Shown one piece after another: positions 54,175-62,759 of a DNA stretch of 64,000 nt. The notes beneath the pieces were generated by a model. That model saw only the letters and a program-made list of their open reading frames with translations, was not told the origin of the DNA and made no database searches. Both the position numbers and the translations under genes were made by a program. The stretch is from NCBI RefSeq assembly GCF_003944755.1, contig NZ_RWGU01000051.1, positions 124,001-188,000 on the forward strand, read 5' to 3'. Positions within the stretch are counted from its first letter, which is position 1. Every line of letters begins with the position of its first letter. This stretch comes from Rhodovulum robiginosum. Lineage in GTDB: Bacteria > Pseudomonadota > Alphaproteobacteria > Rhodobacterales > Rhodobacteraceae.

Positions 54175-55266
54175 TTACAACAGGTGCCCCGACTTGGCGG
54201 CCTTGGTCGCCAAGTAGGCGGCGTTGTCGCCGGTATGGCCGACCTTGAGCGGTACCCGTTCGGCCACGGCGATGCCGTTGGCCTCCATCATCGAGATCTT
54301 GGCGGGGTTGTTCGTCATCAGGCGGACCGTGCCAAAGCCCATTTGCCGCAGGATGGCGGCGCCGATGCGGAAATCGCGTTCGTCATCCTCAAAGCCGAGC
54401 CGGTGATTGGCCTCGACCGTGTCGAAACCCTGATCCTGCAGCGCATAGGCACGCATCTTGTTGGCCAGCCCGATACCGCGCCCTTCCTGGTTGAGGTAAA
54501 GCAGCACGCCGGCGCCTTCGGCCCCCATCTGCGCCAGCGCGGCCTGAAGCTGGGCGCCGCAATCGCATTTCAGACTGCCCAGCAGGTCGCCGGTGAAACA
54601 GGCGGAATGCAGCCGCGCCAGCACCGGGGCGGCGCGCGACGGGGCGCCGATCTCCACCGCGTAATGCTCTTCGCTGCCGTCGCGGGGGCGGAACACATGC
54701 ACCCGCCCCGCGCGCGCCACGGCCAGCGGAACACGCGCCGAGACGACCTCTTCGAAGGTGGTGGACGTGGCGAGCGCGACGGCGGCCTCTTCGAGGGCCA
54801 GCAGCGTCAGGTTGTGGGTGTCGGCAAAGCCGCGCGCATCCTCCAGCCCAAGCGCCAGCACCGCCGGCAGCAGCCGGGCCGATTTGGTCAGCGCGATCGC
54901 GGCGCGGTGGGCGGCCACATCGCCATCGCGCCGGGTGACGAAGGGACCGAGCAGCGGCTTTTCCAAATCGTCGGCGGGCTCGGCCACCGCGCGCACCCAG
55001 TCCGGATCGGCCGTCTCGGGCAGCTCGATGCGGGCGAGGTCACCGTCATAGGGCCGCGCCTTGAGCGTCTTGGCGCGCCGCGCGGTGACGGCCAGCACGG
55101 GCGCGCCGCCGAGGCCGCGTAGCGCCGACAGGCGGGCGGCGCTGAGTGTTTCGGCGGCGAGGATCAACAGGCCCGCGTCTCCCGCCGCGATCACCACGGG
55201 CACCCCGATCCGCAGGTCGTTGCGCGCGCGGGCAAGCTGGTCGATGCTGTCGGGGCCGAGGGGCAT
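54175..55266 (-). CDS. ribA: GTP cyclohydrolase II with an unusual N-terminal domain
   Basis: A 363-residue protein. The C-terminal 190 residues are GTP cyclohydrolase II, the first step of riboflavin synthesis. HSACFTGDLLGSLKCDCG gives the zinc cysteines, and YLNQEGRGIGLANKMRAYA, NHRLGFEDDERDFRIGAAIL and RLMTNNPAKISMMEANGI follow. The N-terminal 170 residues (LRIGVPVVIAAGDAGLLILA and so on) resemble a degenerate RibB-like domain without DHBP synthase motifs, such as the acidic metal site. This longer layout occurs in alphaproteobacteria. It is divergent from the response-regulator gene. Confidence 0.92.
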   Translation of the reverse strand: MPLGPDSIDQLARARNDLRIGVPVVIAAGDAGLLILAAETLSAARLSALRGLGGAPVLAVTARRAKTLKARPYDGDLARIELPETADPDWVRAVAEPADDLEKPLLGPFVTRRDGDVAAHRAAIALTKSARLLPAVLALGLEDARGFADTHNLTLLALEEAAVALATSTTFEEVVSARVPLAVARAGRVHVFRPRDGSEEHYAVEIGAPSRAAPVLARLHSACFTGDLLGSLKCDCGAQLQAALAQMGAEGAGVLLYLNQEGRGIGLANKMRAYALQDQGFDTVEANHRLGFEDDERDFRIGAAILRQMGFGTVRLMTNNPAKISMMEANGIAVAERVPLKVGHTGDNAAYLATKAAKSGHLL

Positions 55267-55422
55267 GGTTGGTCCTTATGCTGTCGCCCGTTTAGCGGCA
55301 AATCATTCAAATATGAAACAAAAGCCGCTCCTGCCACACGCTTGCGTGAAAACCCTGTCGCAATTCTTGCAGCTTGGCCGACAGGCGACATCTGAGCCAG
55401 AGCGAATAGAGGAGGTCCGCCC

Positions 55423-56109
55423 ATGAGCACCCTGAAGAAGATCTTGCTTGTCGATGACGACGAGGATTTGCGCGAGGCGCTCAGCGAGCAGCTTGTCATG
55501 ACCGAGGATTTCGACGTGTTCGAGGCCGGCAACGGCGCCGAGGCGGTCGAAAAGGCGAAAGAGGCGCTTTACGACCTGGTCATTCTCGACGTGGGCCTGC
55601 CCGACACCGACGGGCGCGAGTTGTGCCGCAAGCTGCGCAAGCAGGGCGTCAAATGCCCGGTCCTGATGCTGACGGGCCATGACAGCGATGCCGACACCAT
55701 CCTGGGCCTCGACGCGGGCGCGAACGACTATGTGACCAAGCCGTTCAAGTTTCCGGTGCTGCTGGCCCGCATCCGCGCCCAGCTGCGCCAGCACGAACAG
55801 TCGGAGGATGCGGTTTTCCAGCTTGGGCCGTACACGTTCAAGCCGGCGATGAAGATGCTGATCACCGAGGACGAGCGGAAGATCCGGCTGACCGAGAAAG
55901 AGACCAACATCCTGAAGTTCCTGTATCGGGCGACCGAGGGCGTGGTGGCGCGCGACGTGCTGTTGCACGAGGTCTGGGGCTACAATGCCGGGGTCACCAC
56001 CCATACGCTGGAAACCCACATCTACCGCCTGCGCCAGAAGATCGAGCCCGACCCGTCGAACGCTCGTCTGCTGGTGACCGAATCGGGGGGCTACCGGCTG
56101 GTCGCCTGA
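55423..56109 (+). CDS. OmpR-family response regulator
   Basis: A 228-residue two-component regulator. The receiver domain has KILLVDDDEDLREALSEQL (acidic pocket), the phosphoacceptor Asp56 in YDLVILDVGLPDTDG, VLMLTGHDSD (Thr) and DYVTKPFKFPVLLARI (Lys). The C-terminal winged helix (about 130-228) ends THTLETHIYRLRQKIEPDPS and LVTESGGYRLVA. No histidine-kinase gene is adjacent, so its partner is unknown. RBS GAGGAGG precedes the ATG and a terminator follows. Confidence 0.93.
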   Translation: MSTLKKILLVDDDEDLREALSEQLVMTEDFDVFEAGNGAEAVEKAKEALYDLVILDVGLPDTDGRELCRKLRKQGVKCPVLMLTGHDSDADTILGLDAGANDYVTKPFKFPVLLARIRAQLRQHEQSEDAVFQLGPYTFKPAMKMLITEDERKIRLTEKETNILKFLYRATEGVVARDVLLHEVWGYNAGVTTHTLETHIYRLRQKIEPDPSNARLLVTESGGYRLVA

Positions 56110-56133
56110 GCGCGACGCCCTTGAGGCTCCGAA

Positions 56134-56166
56134 GGCCGCGCCCTAGGGTGGCGCGGCCCTTTTTTT
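56134..56166 (+). terminator. intrinsic terminator after the response-regulator gene
   Basis: A perfect 9-bp stem GGCCGCGCC/GGCGCGGCC around CTAGGGT is followed by CTTTTTTTG. It lies between the response-regulator stop and xth. Confidence 0.93.
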
Positions 56167-56180
56167 GTCCGGAGACGCCC

Positions 56181-56969
56181 ATGCCCTTCACGCTTGCCAC
56201 CTGGAACATCAACTCGGTCCGCCTGCGGGCGGGGCTGGTGGAAAAGCTGCTGCGCGAGGAGGCGCCCGACATCCTGTGCCTTCAGGAATGCAAGAGCCCG
56301 GTGGAGAAGATCCCGCTGGAGGGGTTTCGGGCGCTGGGCTACGGCCATGTCGTGGCCCGCGGGCAGAAAGGCTATAACGGCGTGGCGATCCTGTCGAAGC
56401 TGCCGATCGAGGATGCGGGCGAGATGGATTTCGCAGCGCTGGGTCATGCCCGCCACGTGGCGGCGCGGCTGGAAAACGGGGTGGTGATCCACAACTTCTA
56501 CGTGCCAGCCGGCGGCGACGTGCCCGACCGCGAGGTCAACGAGAAGTTCGGCCAGAAGCTCGATTACCTCACCGACATGCGCGACTGGTTCCGCGACAGC
56601 CGCCCGCAAAAGGCGATCCTGGTGGGCGATCTGAATATCGCGCCGCGCGAGGATGACGTGTGGAGCCACAAGCAGCTCTTGAAGGTGGTCAGCCACACGC
56701 CCATCGAGGTCGCGCATCTGGGCGATGCGCAAGAGGCCGGCGGCTGGGTCGATGTCACGCGGGCCGACATCCCCGAGGGGCAGCTCTATTCATGGTGGTC
56801 CTACCGCGCCCGCGACTGGGACTCCGCCGACAAGGGCCGCAGGCTCGACCATGTCTGGGCCTCTCCCGACATCGCGTCGGCGGCGCACCAGAGCCGCATC
56901 CTGCGTGCCGCGCGGGGCTGGGAAAAACCGTCGGACCACGCGCCGGTCTTCGCTACGTTCGAGCTGTAA
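56181..56969 (+). CDS. xth: exodeoxyribonuclease III / AP endonuclease
   Basis: A 262-residue Mg-dependent endonuclease/exonuclease for abasic-site repair. Motifs are ATWNINSVRLRAGL, LCLQECKSPVEKI (catalytic Glu), NFYVPAGGDVPDRE, LVGDLNIAPREDDVW (Asp-Asn), RLDHVWASPD and KPSDHAPVFATFEL (the final Asp-His). The ATG at 56181 follows GGAG by six bases and gives the usual length. A candidate promoter could lie between the preceding terminator and this gene, but the space is short. Confidence 0.96.
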   Translation: MPFTLATWNINSVRLRAGLVEKLLREEAPDILCLQECKSPVEKIPLEGFRALGYGHVVARGQKGYNGVAILSKLPIEDAGEMDFAALGHARHVAARLENGVVIHNFYVPAGGDVPDREVNEKFGQKLDYLTDMRDWFRDSRPQKAILVGDLNIAPREDDVWSHKQLLKVVSHTPIEVAHLGDAQEAGGWVDVTRADIPEGQLYSWWSYRARDWDSADKGRRLDHVWASPDIASAAHQSRILRAARGWEKPSDHAPVFATFEL

Positions 56970-57044
56970 ACGAATTTGGCCCTTGGGTTTTTCGGGTCTG
57001 GCCCACATATATGGCGCAAATCGCCGATAAGCGGAGAGAACACC

Positions 57045-57953
57045 ATGCTGGAACTTGGCGGCAATGCGGGCGCCGCGCCCAAGGCCGATCTGATCAAGGA
57101 AATTTCCGAGGCCACTTTCTTGCAGGACGTCATCGAGGCCTCGCAGGAGGTGCCGGTGATCGTCGATTTCTGGGCACCCTGGTGCGGGCCGTGCAAGACG
57201 CTGGGCCCGGCGCTGGAACAGGCCGTGACCGAGGCGGGCGGCAAGGTGCGCATGGTCAAGGTCAACGTCGATGAGAACCAGCAGGTCGCGGCGCAGCTGC
57301 GCATCCAGTCGATCCCGACGGTCTATGCCTTTTTCCAGGGCCAGCCGGTCGACGGCTTTCAGGGCGCGCTGCCCGCATCCGAGATCAAGGCGTTCGTCGA
57401 CCGGGTGGCCGGGGCCGCGGGCGACGGCGGGCTGGCCGAGGCGATCGAGGCGGCCGAGGCGATGCTGACCGAGGGCGCTGCGGTCGACGCGGCCCAGACC
57501 TTTGCCGCGATCCTCGGCGAAGACCCCAAGAACGCCGCGGCCTTTGGCGGGCTGGTCCGCGCCCATGTGGCGCTGGGCGAGGTCGAGAAGGCCGAGACCT
57601 TGCTGGCCTCGGTTCCCGCCGAGATCGCGCAGGCGCCCGAGGTCGATGCGGCCCGCGCCCAGGTCGAGCTGGCCAAGCAGGCCGCCGATGCGGGCCCGGT
57701 GGCCGAGTTGCGCGCCGCGGTCGACCACGATCCCGACAACCACCAGGCCCGGTTCGACCTCGCCAAGGCGCTGCATGCCAACGGCGAAGTGGAGGAGGCC
57801 GTCGACCAGTTGCTGGAGCTGTTCCGCCGCGACCGCGAGTGGAACGATGCCGCCGCAAAGGAACAGCTTTTCACCATTTTTGAGGCGCTCAAGCCGCAGG
57901 ATCCGGTTGTGCTGAAAGGTCGCCGAAAACTGTCGTCAATGATATTTGCCTGA
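57045..57953 (+). CDS. thioredoxin-TPR protein (CnoX/YbbN-like)
   Basis: A 302-residue protein. The N-terminal thioredoxin domain (about 1-115) has WAPWCGPCKTLGPALEQAV, so unlike E. coli YbbN the redox CGPC motif is intact. RIQSIPTVYAFFQGQPVDGF carries the cis-Pro. C-terminal TPR-like repeats (about 130-300) contain ALGEVEKAETLLASVPAEIA and LAKALHANGEVEEAVDQLLE. Such proteins are chaperedoxins protecting clients from oxidation. The Lon-substrate-binding gene follows after 27 bases. Confidence 0.93.
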   Translation: MLELGGNAGAAPKADLIKEISEATFLQDVIEASQEVPVIVDFWAPWCGPCKTLGPALEQAVTEAGGKVRMVKVNVDENQQVAAQLRIQSIPTVYAFFQGQPVDGFQGALPASEIKAFVDRVAGAAGDGGLAEAIEAAEAMLTEGAAVDAAQTFAAILGEDPKNAAAFGGLVRAHVALGEVEKAETLLASVPAEIAQAPEVDAARAQVELAKQAADAGPVAELRAAVDHDPDNHQARFDLAKALHANGEVEEAVDQLLELFRRDREWNDAAAKEQLFTIFEALKPQDPVVLKGRRKLSSMIFA

Positions 57954-57980
57954 CCTGTCGCGAGGGCTAGGTTAACGGGC

Positions 57981-58625
57981 ATGTTTCCAACCGCGGACCT
58001 GCCCGACACGATCCCCGTCTTCCCGCTTCCCGGGGCGCTTTTGCTGCCGCGGGCGCGCCTGCCGCTGCACATCTTCGAGCCGCGCTACCTGGCGATGCTC
58101 GACGATGCGCTGAAAACGCCGCACCGGCTGATCGGGATGGCGCAGCCGCGCGAGGTGCCCGAGGGCTGCGAGGCCAAGCTGCACCGGATCGGCTGTGCCG
58201 GCCGGGTCACGGCCTTTTCCGAGACCGAGGACGGGCGGTACATGATCACCCTGTCGGGCATTTCGCGCTACCGCATCCAGCAAGAGGTGTCCGGCTTTGC
58301 GCCCTACCTGAAGGCCGAGGTCACCTGGGACGGGTTCGCCCGCGACCTGGGGCCGGGCGAAGAGGACAACGGCTTTGACCGCGCGCCGTTTCTCGACCTT
58401 CTGTCGCGGTTTTTCGAGTCGCGCGGGCTCTCGACCGACTGGGACAGCCTGAAGGAGGCCGAGGAAGAGCTGCTGATCAACTCTCTTTCGATGCTTTGCC
58501 CCTTCGCGCCGGAGGACAAGCAGGCGCTGCTTGAGGCGCCGTCGCTGTCGACCCGGCGCGAAACCCTTGTCACGCTGATCGAATTTGCGCTACGCGGCGG
58601 CAGCAACGAAGAGGTGATGCAGTGA
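57981..58625 (+). CDS. Lon-substrate-binding-domain protein
   Basis: A 214-residue protein consisting of the LON N-terminal (PUA-like) domain only: [34 protein letters not shown] and [19 protein letters not shown]. No AAA or protease domain follows. Its role is unclear; stand-alone LON-SB proteins may bind unfolded clients. It is coupled to the Trm112-like gene by a GTGA overlap. It sits in a protein-quality setting, next to the thioredoxin-TPR gene. Confidence 0.9.
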   Translation: MFPTADLPDTIPVFPLPGALLLPRARLPLHIFEPRYLAMLDDALKTPHRLIGMAQPREVPEGCEAKLHRIGCAGRVTAFSETEDGRYMITLSGISRYRIQQEVSGFAPYLKAEVTWDGFARDLGPGEEDNGFDRAPFLDLLSRFFESRGLSTDWDSLKEAEEELLINSLSMLCPFAPEDKQALLEAPSLSTRRETLVTLIEFALRGGSNEEVMQ

Positions 58626-58804
58626 CCGATACCCCTCAGACCGACCGCAAGATGCTTGAATCGCTGGTCTGCCCCGTGACGCGGGCGACGCTGTCCTACG
58701 ATGCCGAGCGGCAGGAACTGGTCTCGAAGGCCGCGCATCTGGCCTTCCCGATCCGCAACGGAATCCCGATCATGCTGGTCGACGAGGCACGGCAGATCGA
58801 CTAG
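58622..58804 (+). CDS. Trm112-like small protein
   Basis: A 60-residue protein with the Trm112/YcaR pattern [20 protein letters not shown] and [19 protein letters not shown]. It starts with GTG inside the upstream stop (GTGA overlap). Many family members have a zinc-binding CPxCxxxL motif with two further cysteines; here only one cysteine remains, so a structural zinc is unlikely. It may activate a methyltransferase, but no partner is adjacent. Confidence 0.85.
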   Translation: MTDTPQTDRKMLESLVCPVTRATLSYDAERQELVSKAAHLAFPIRNGIPIMLVDEARQID

Positions 58805-58919
58805 CCGGCGGGCCCGGACGGCCCCCGAAATAGTCACACCACCCCAGCAAGTGTTACCCTACCCGCGCACAGCGATATCGGCGCCGGGAACGCCGATCCG
58901 TACCGGCAGGGCCCGGCTC

Positions 58920-58943
58920 GGCCGTTGCCCACAGGGAACGGCC
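58920..58943 (+). repeat. hairpin in the leader of the homocysteine methyltransferase-like gene
   Basis: GGCCGTT (58920-58926) pairs with AACGGCC (58937-58943), extended by CCC/GGG after a single-base bulge, with loop ACA. It lies about 50 bases upstream of the ATG at 58992. No riboswitch family that I know is recognisable in the 187-base leader. Confidence 0.4.
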
Positions 58944-58991
58944 GCGCATGGGGGCCTCGGGCGCCGCTCGTGCATTGACAGGGAGGGTACC

Positions 58992-59957
58992 ATGACAAGC
59001 GAAAGAGCCGTGTTCCCTCGGCAAGAGGGTTTGCTTTACCTCGCGGAGGGCGGAACCGAGACCGAGATCATGTATCGCCACGGTCACGAGTTGCGCGAAT
59101 TCGCGATGTTCGAACTGATGAACAAGCCCGCCGCGGTTGCGGACATGACGGACATGTATCGCCGCTATCTCGACATGGCGGCCAAGCATGGTTTCGCGGC
59201 GCTCCTGGCCGGGTTCGACTATCGCGCCAGCCCGGACTGGGGCGACAAGCTGGGATATTCCGCCGAGGGCCTGCGCGAGATGCAGCACAAATGCATCGAC
59301 TTCCTGCGCGATGTCGCGCGTCCCTATGCCGGCCAGTTGCCGCGCGTCGCAGTGGCCGGATGCGTCGGGCCGCGCGGCGATGCCTACGCGCTGAACCGCG
59401 ACATCACCGCCGACGAGGCCAAGGCCTATCACGCCACCCAGATGCAAACCCTCAAGGAATGCGGCGTCGATCTGGTCTGGGCCGCGACGATCAACAATGT
59501 GCCCGAGGCGGTGGGCATCAGCCGGGCCGCGGCCTCGGCGGGGCTGCCCGTCAACGTGTCCTTCACGCTCGACAGCCGTCACAGGCTCCGGTCAGGCCCG
59601 ACCCTGAAAGAGGCGATCGAGGCGACCGATGCCCAGGCCGGCCCCGCCCGGCCCGACTCCTTCGGGATCAACTGTTCGCACCCGGTCGAGTTCGAACCGG
59701 CGCTGGAGCCCGGTGAATGGACCCGCCGCATCCGGTCGTTGCGCCCCAACGCCGCCAAGATGGACAAGGTTTCGCTCTGCAAGCTCGGCCATATCGAAGA
59801 GGGCGACCCCGAAGAACTCGGCCTGATGATGGGCGACCTGGCGCGGCGCTACCCCGATATCGACATCTGGGGCGGGTGTTGTGGAACCTGGGACAAGCAT
59901 TTCGACCGCATTGCCTATCACGTGGGACAGGCCCGTTGCGAGACCATGCCAACCTGA
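58992..59957 (+). CDS. homocysteine S-methyltransferase family protein
   Basis: A 321-residue TIM-barrel methyltransferase. YLAEGGTETEIMYRHGHELR matches the start of the family. The zinc-binding cysteines are visible as FGINCSHPVEF (about 221) and DIWGGCCGTWDKHF (two adjacent Cys, about 298-299). It should move a methyl group from a donor such as S-methylmethionine or a betaine-type compound to homocysteine, but the donor is not predictable. A GGGAGGG precedes the ATG. It is convergent with the UbiH-type gene across 16 bases. Confidence 0.88.
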   Translation: MTSERAVFPRQEGLLYLAEGGTETEIMYRHGHELREFAMFELMNKPAAVADMTDMYRRYLDMAAKHGFAALLAGFDYRASPDWGDKLGYSAEGLREMQHKCIDFLRDVARPYAGQLPRVAVAGCVGPRGDAYALNRDITADEAKAYHATQMQTLKECGVDLVWAATINNVPEAVGISRAAASAGLPVNVSFTLDSRHRLRSGPTLKEAIEATDAQAGPARPDSFGINCSHPVEFEPALEPGEWTRRIRSLRPNAAKMDKVSLCKLGHIEEGDPEELGLMMGDLARRYPDIDIWGGCCGTWDKHFDRIAYHVGQARCETMPT

Positions 59958-59973
59958 CCCTTGTTCCAGCGGC

Positions 59974-61200
59974 CTAAAGCGGTCGGCCCTTCATCAGCGC
60001 CGGCAGGTCGCCGGTCAGCCCGGCGGCCTCGCGGATGAAGCGGCGGCGCAGGGCGGGCACGGCGTTCACCGCGCCCATGCCGAGATCGCGGCCCAACCGC
60101 AAGATCGGGTTGTCGTTCGAGAAAAGCGTGTTGATCGCGTCGGTGCCCACGGCCATCGCCGTGGTGTCGAAGCGGCGCCAGCGCTGGTAACGTTCCAGCA
60201 CGTCGGCCGCACCGAAATCCTCTCCCCGGCGGCGCGCGGCGACCAGCACCTCGGCCAGCGCGCCCACGTCGCGCAGGCCAAGGTTGAGGCCCTGGCCCGC
60301 GATGGGGTGCACCCCGTGGGCCGCGTCGCCCACCAGCGCGACGCGGGGCGCGACGAAGGCGTTGGCCAGCGTCAGGTTCAGTGGATAGGTAAACCGCTCG
60401 CCGGCCAGCGAGATTGCCCCAAGGAAATCGCCGAATCGCGGGCGCAGGGCAGACAGGTACCCCGCGTCGTCCAGCGCCTGAATGGTGGCGGCGGTCGCGC
60501 GGCGCTCGCTCCAGACGATCGAGCAGCGGTTGCCGGGCAGGGGCAGGATGGCCAGCGGCCCCGGCGGCATGAAGAACTGGTGCGCGATGCCGTGATGGGG
60601 CTTTTCATGGGCGATGGCGCAGACCAGCGCGGTTTGCCCGTAATCCCATCCGGTGCGGCGGATGCCGGCGCGTTTCGCGGTGCCGCTGCCCCGCCCGTCG
60701 CAGCCCACCAGCAGCGTGCCGCGCAGGCTTTGCCCAGAGGCTAGCGTCACCTCGGCGCCAAAGGCATCGACCTCTTGCGCGACCACGGTCTCGCCCGCGC
60801 GATGGGTGATGCGGGGATGCGCATCCATCGCGGCCAGGAAGGCGCGCCGCAGGTAACGGTCCTCCAGCATATAGCCCATCGGGCCTTCCTCGATCTCGCC
60901 ATGGTCGAAATCGAGCATGAAGCGCGCCGGGCCCTCGCCCGCGCGGCCGTCGGTGGCCTTGATCTCCAGTATCGGCTGGCTGTGCTCGGCCACGCCGTCC
61001 CAGATGCCGATCGCGTCGAGCAGCCGTTTCGAGGCCAACGCCAGCGCATAGGCGCGGCCGTCGAATTCGGCGTCCGCCCGCACGGCCTCGGCCAGGGCGT
61101 CGATCACGGTGACGGTGAGACCGGCCTCGGCGAGGGCGATGGCCAGGGCGGGGCCGTTCAGCCCGCCGCCCACGATGAGGATATCCGAGTCAACGCTCAT
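59974..61200 (-). CDS. UbiH/UbiF-family FAD monooxygenase (ubiquinone synthesis)
   Basis: A 408-residue flavoprotein. ILIVGGGLNGPALAIALAEA is the FAD-binding start. LRGTLLVGCDGRGSGTAKRA carries the conserved DG motif, and the C-terminal VALVGDAAHGVHPIAGQGLN is the UbiH/VisC/COQ6 signature. It likely hydroxylates the ubiquinone ring; which carbon cannot be told from sequence alone. The ATG at 61200 gives the normal length; longer in-frame readings upstream run into the divergent amidase region. The amidase gene starts 89 bases away. Confidence 0.92.
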   Translation of the reverse strand: MSVDSDILIVGGGLNGPALAIALAEAGLTVTVIDALAEAVRADAEFDGRAYALALASKRLLDAIGIWDGVAEHSQPILEIKATDGRAGEGPARFMLDFDHGEIEEGPMGYMLEDRYLRRAFLAAMDAHPRITHRAGETVVAQEVDAFGAEVTLASGQSLRGTLLVGCDGRGSGTAKRAGIRRTGWDYGQTALVCAIAHEKPHHGIAHQFFMPPGPLAILPLPGNRCSIVWSERRATAATIQALDDAGYLSALRPRFGDFLGAISLAGERFTYPLNLTLANAFVAPRVALVGDAAHGVHPIAGQGLNLGLRDVGALAEVLVAARRRGEDFGAADVLERYQRWRRFDTTAMAVGTDAINTLFSNDNPILRLGRDLGMGAVNAVPALRRRFIREAAGLTGDLPALMKGRPL

Positions 61201-61289
61201 GGGGGGCAATATGGCGGGCTGGTCGGGATTGTCCATACGCGGCGGCGCCGGTAGCCTCGGTCGGGCGGATCGAGCGGGGAGGCAGGGCG

Positions 61290-62621
61290 ATGAGCGAAGA
61301 CTGGCTGGGCATGAGCGCGGGCGCGCTGGGGCGTGGCATCGGCGCGGGCGAGATCGACCCGGTGGCGCTGGCCGAGGCGTATCTCGGGGCCATCGCCGCG
61401 CACCCCGAGGCGGGGCGCATCTATGCCCGCACCACGCCCGAACGCGCGCTGGCCGAGGCGGGTGCGGCGCGCGAACGGGCGAAAACGGGCCATCGCCTCG
61501 GCCCGCTCGACGGGGTGCCGGTGTCGTGGAAGGATCTGTTCGATACCGCCGGGGTTGCGACCGAGGCGGGCTCGGCCCTGCTGGCCGGCCGCGTGCCGGG
61601 GCAGGATGCCGAGGTGCTGCGCAACGCCACCGCGCAGGGCCTCGTGTGCCTGGGCAAGACCCATATGTCCGAGCTTGCCTTTTCCGGGCTGGGGGTGAAC
61701 CCGGTGACCGAAACGCCGCCCAACGTGCATGATGCGGGGGCCGCGCCGGGCGGGTCGTCGTCGGGGGCGGCGACCTCGGTGGCGTTCGGCCTGGCCGCCG
61801 CGGCGGTGGGGTCGGATACCGGCGGTTCGGTCCGCGTGCCCTCGGCATGGAACGATCTGGTGGGGCTCAAGACCACCGCCGGGCGGCTGTCGCTGGTTGG
61901 CGTGGTGCCGCTGGCCGCCCGCTTCGACACGGTCGGGCCCCTGACCCGCACCGTAGAAGACGCGGCGCTGATGCTGGCCGCGCTCGAGGGCGGCAAACCG
62001 GCCGATCTGCGCGACGCGACGCTGACCGGCGCCCGACTTATGGTGCTGACAACCGGCGCGCTCGACGATCTGCGCGATGCGCCCCGGGCCGGGTTCGAGA
62101 TGGCCCTGGACCGGCTGGCCGCCGCCGGCGCGCACATCGAGCACCACGAGGCGCCCGAGGTGGCCGAGGCGCTGCCGCTGTCGGGGGTGCTTTACACCAC
62201 CGAGGCCTACGCCACCTGGCGCGAGGCCATCGAGGCCGCGCCCGACAAGATGTTCGGCGAGATCCTCAAGAGGTTCCGCGCGGGCGGCACCCATTCCGGC
62301 GCCGATTACGTGGCTGCCTGGCAGCGGCTGGACGCGCTGCGCGCCCGGTGGGCGGCGCGGGCGGCGGGCTTTGACGCGGTACTGATGCCCACCTGCCCGA
62401 TCTCGCCCCCCTCTGTCGCCCGGCTGATGGAGGATCCCGACTACTATGTCACCGAAAACCTGCTGACCCTGCGCAACACCCGCATCGGCAACCTGATGGG
62501 GGTGCCCGCGCTGAGCCTGCCCACCGGCGTGCCGGCGGCGGGGATCACCCTGGCCGGCCTGCCGGGGGGCGAGGAACGGCTGCTGAGGCTCGGGGCCGCG
62601 GCCGAAGCGGCGCTGACCTAA
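61290..62621 (+). CDS. amidase signature family hydrolase
   Basis: A 443-residue enzyme with the Ser-cis-Ser-Lys triad. The Lys is in GVPVSWKDLFDTAG, the cis-Ser in the GSSSGAATSVAFGLAA region and the nucleophile Ser in GSDTGGSVRVPSAW. The C-terminal part (YVTENLLTLRNTRIGNLMGV) is typical. The substrate is unknown; such genes upstream of dapC-ftsK are often annotated as GatA-like but are not the tRNA amidotransferase. An inverted repeat GCCGGGC-gcg-GCCCGGC (62644-62660) lies after the stop, without a T-tract. Confidence 0.9.
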   Translation: MSEDWLGMSAGALGRGIGAGEIDPVALAEAYLGAIAAHPEAGRIYARTTPERALAEAGAARERAKTGHRLGPLDGVPVSWKDLFDTAGVATEAGSALLAGRVPGQDAEVLRNATAQGLVCLGKTHMSELAFSGLGVNPVTETPPNVHDAGAAPGGSSSGAATSVAFGLAAAAVGSDTGGSVRVPSAWNDLVGLKTTAGRLSLVGVVPLAARFDTVGPLTRTVEDAALMLAALEGGKPADLRDATLTGARLMVLTTGALDDLRDAPRAGFEMALDRLAAAGAHIEHHEAPEVAEALPLSGVLYTTEAYATWREAIEAAPDKMFGEILKRFRAGGTHSGADYVAAWQRLDALRARWAARAAGFDAVLMPTCPISPPSVARLMEDPDYYVTENLLTLRNTRIGNLMGVPALSLPTGVPAAGITLAGLPGGEERLLRLGAAAEAALT

Positions 62622-62759
62622 AAGCCACAACTCGCAGGCATGGGCCGGGCGCGGCCCGGCGCCGCGCTGGACCCGGACGGGGCGAGCCGGTATCGTCAGG
62701 CCATAACCGGGGCGCCAGACGATCCCGGCCTGAGGCAGTAACATAACAAGACAGGGTCA

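Noticed and set aside
58805-58991. SAM- or SAH-type riboswitch ahead of the homocysteine methyltransferase-like gene
   Set aside because: Only a simple hairpin is visible; none of the conserved cores I know for these riboswitches could be found by eye.
61201-61848. N-terminal extension of the UbiH-type protein
   Set aside because: It is antisense to the amidase and Pro/Arg-rich; the FAD-binding motif begins right after the ATG at 61200.
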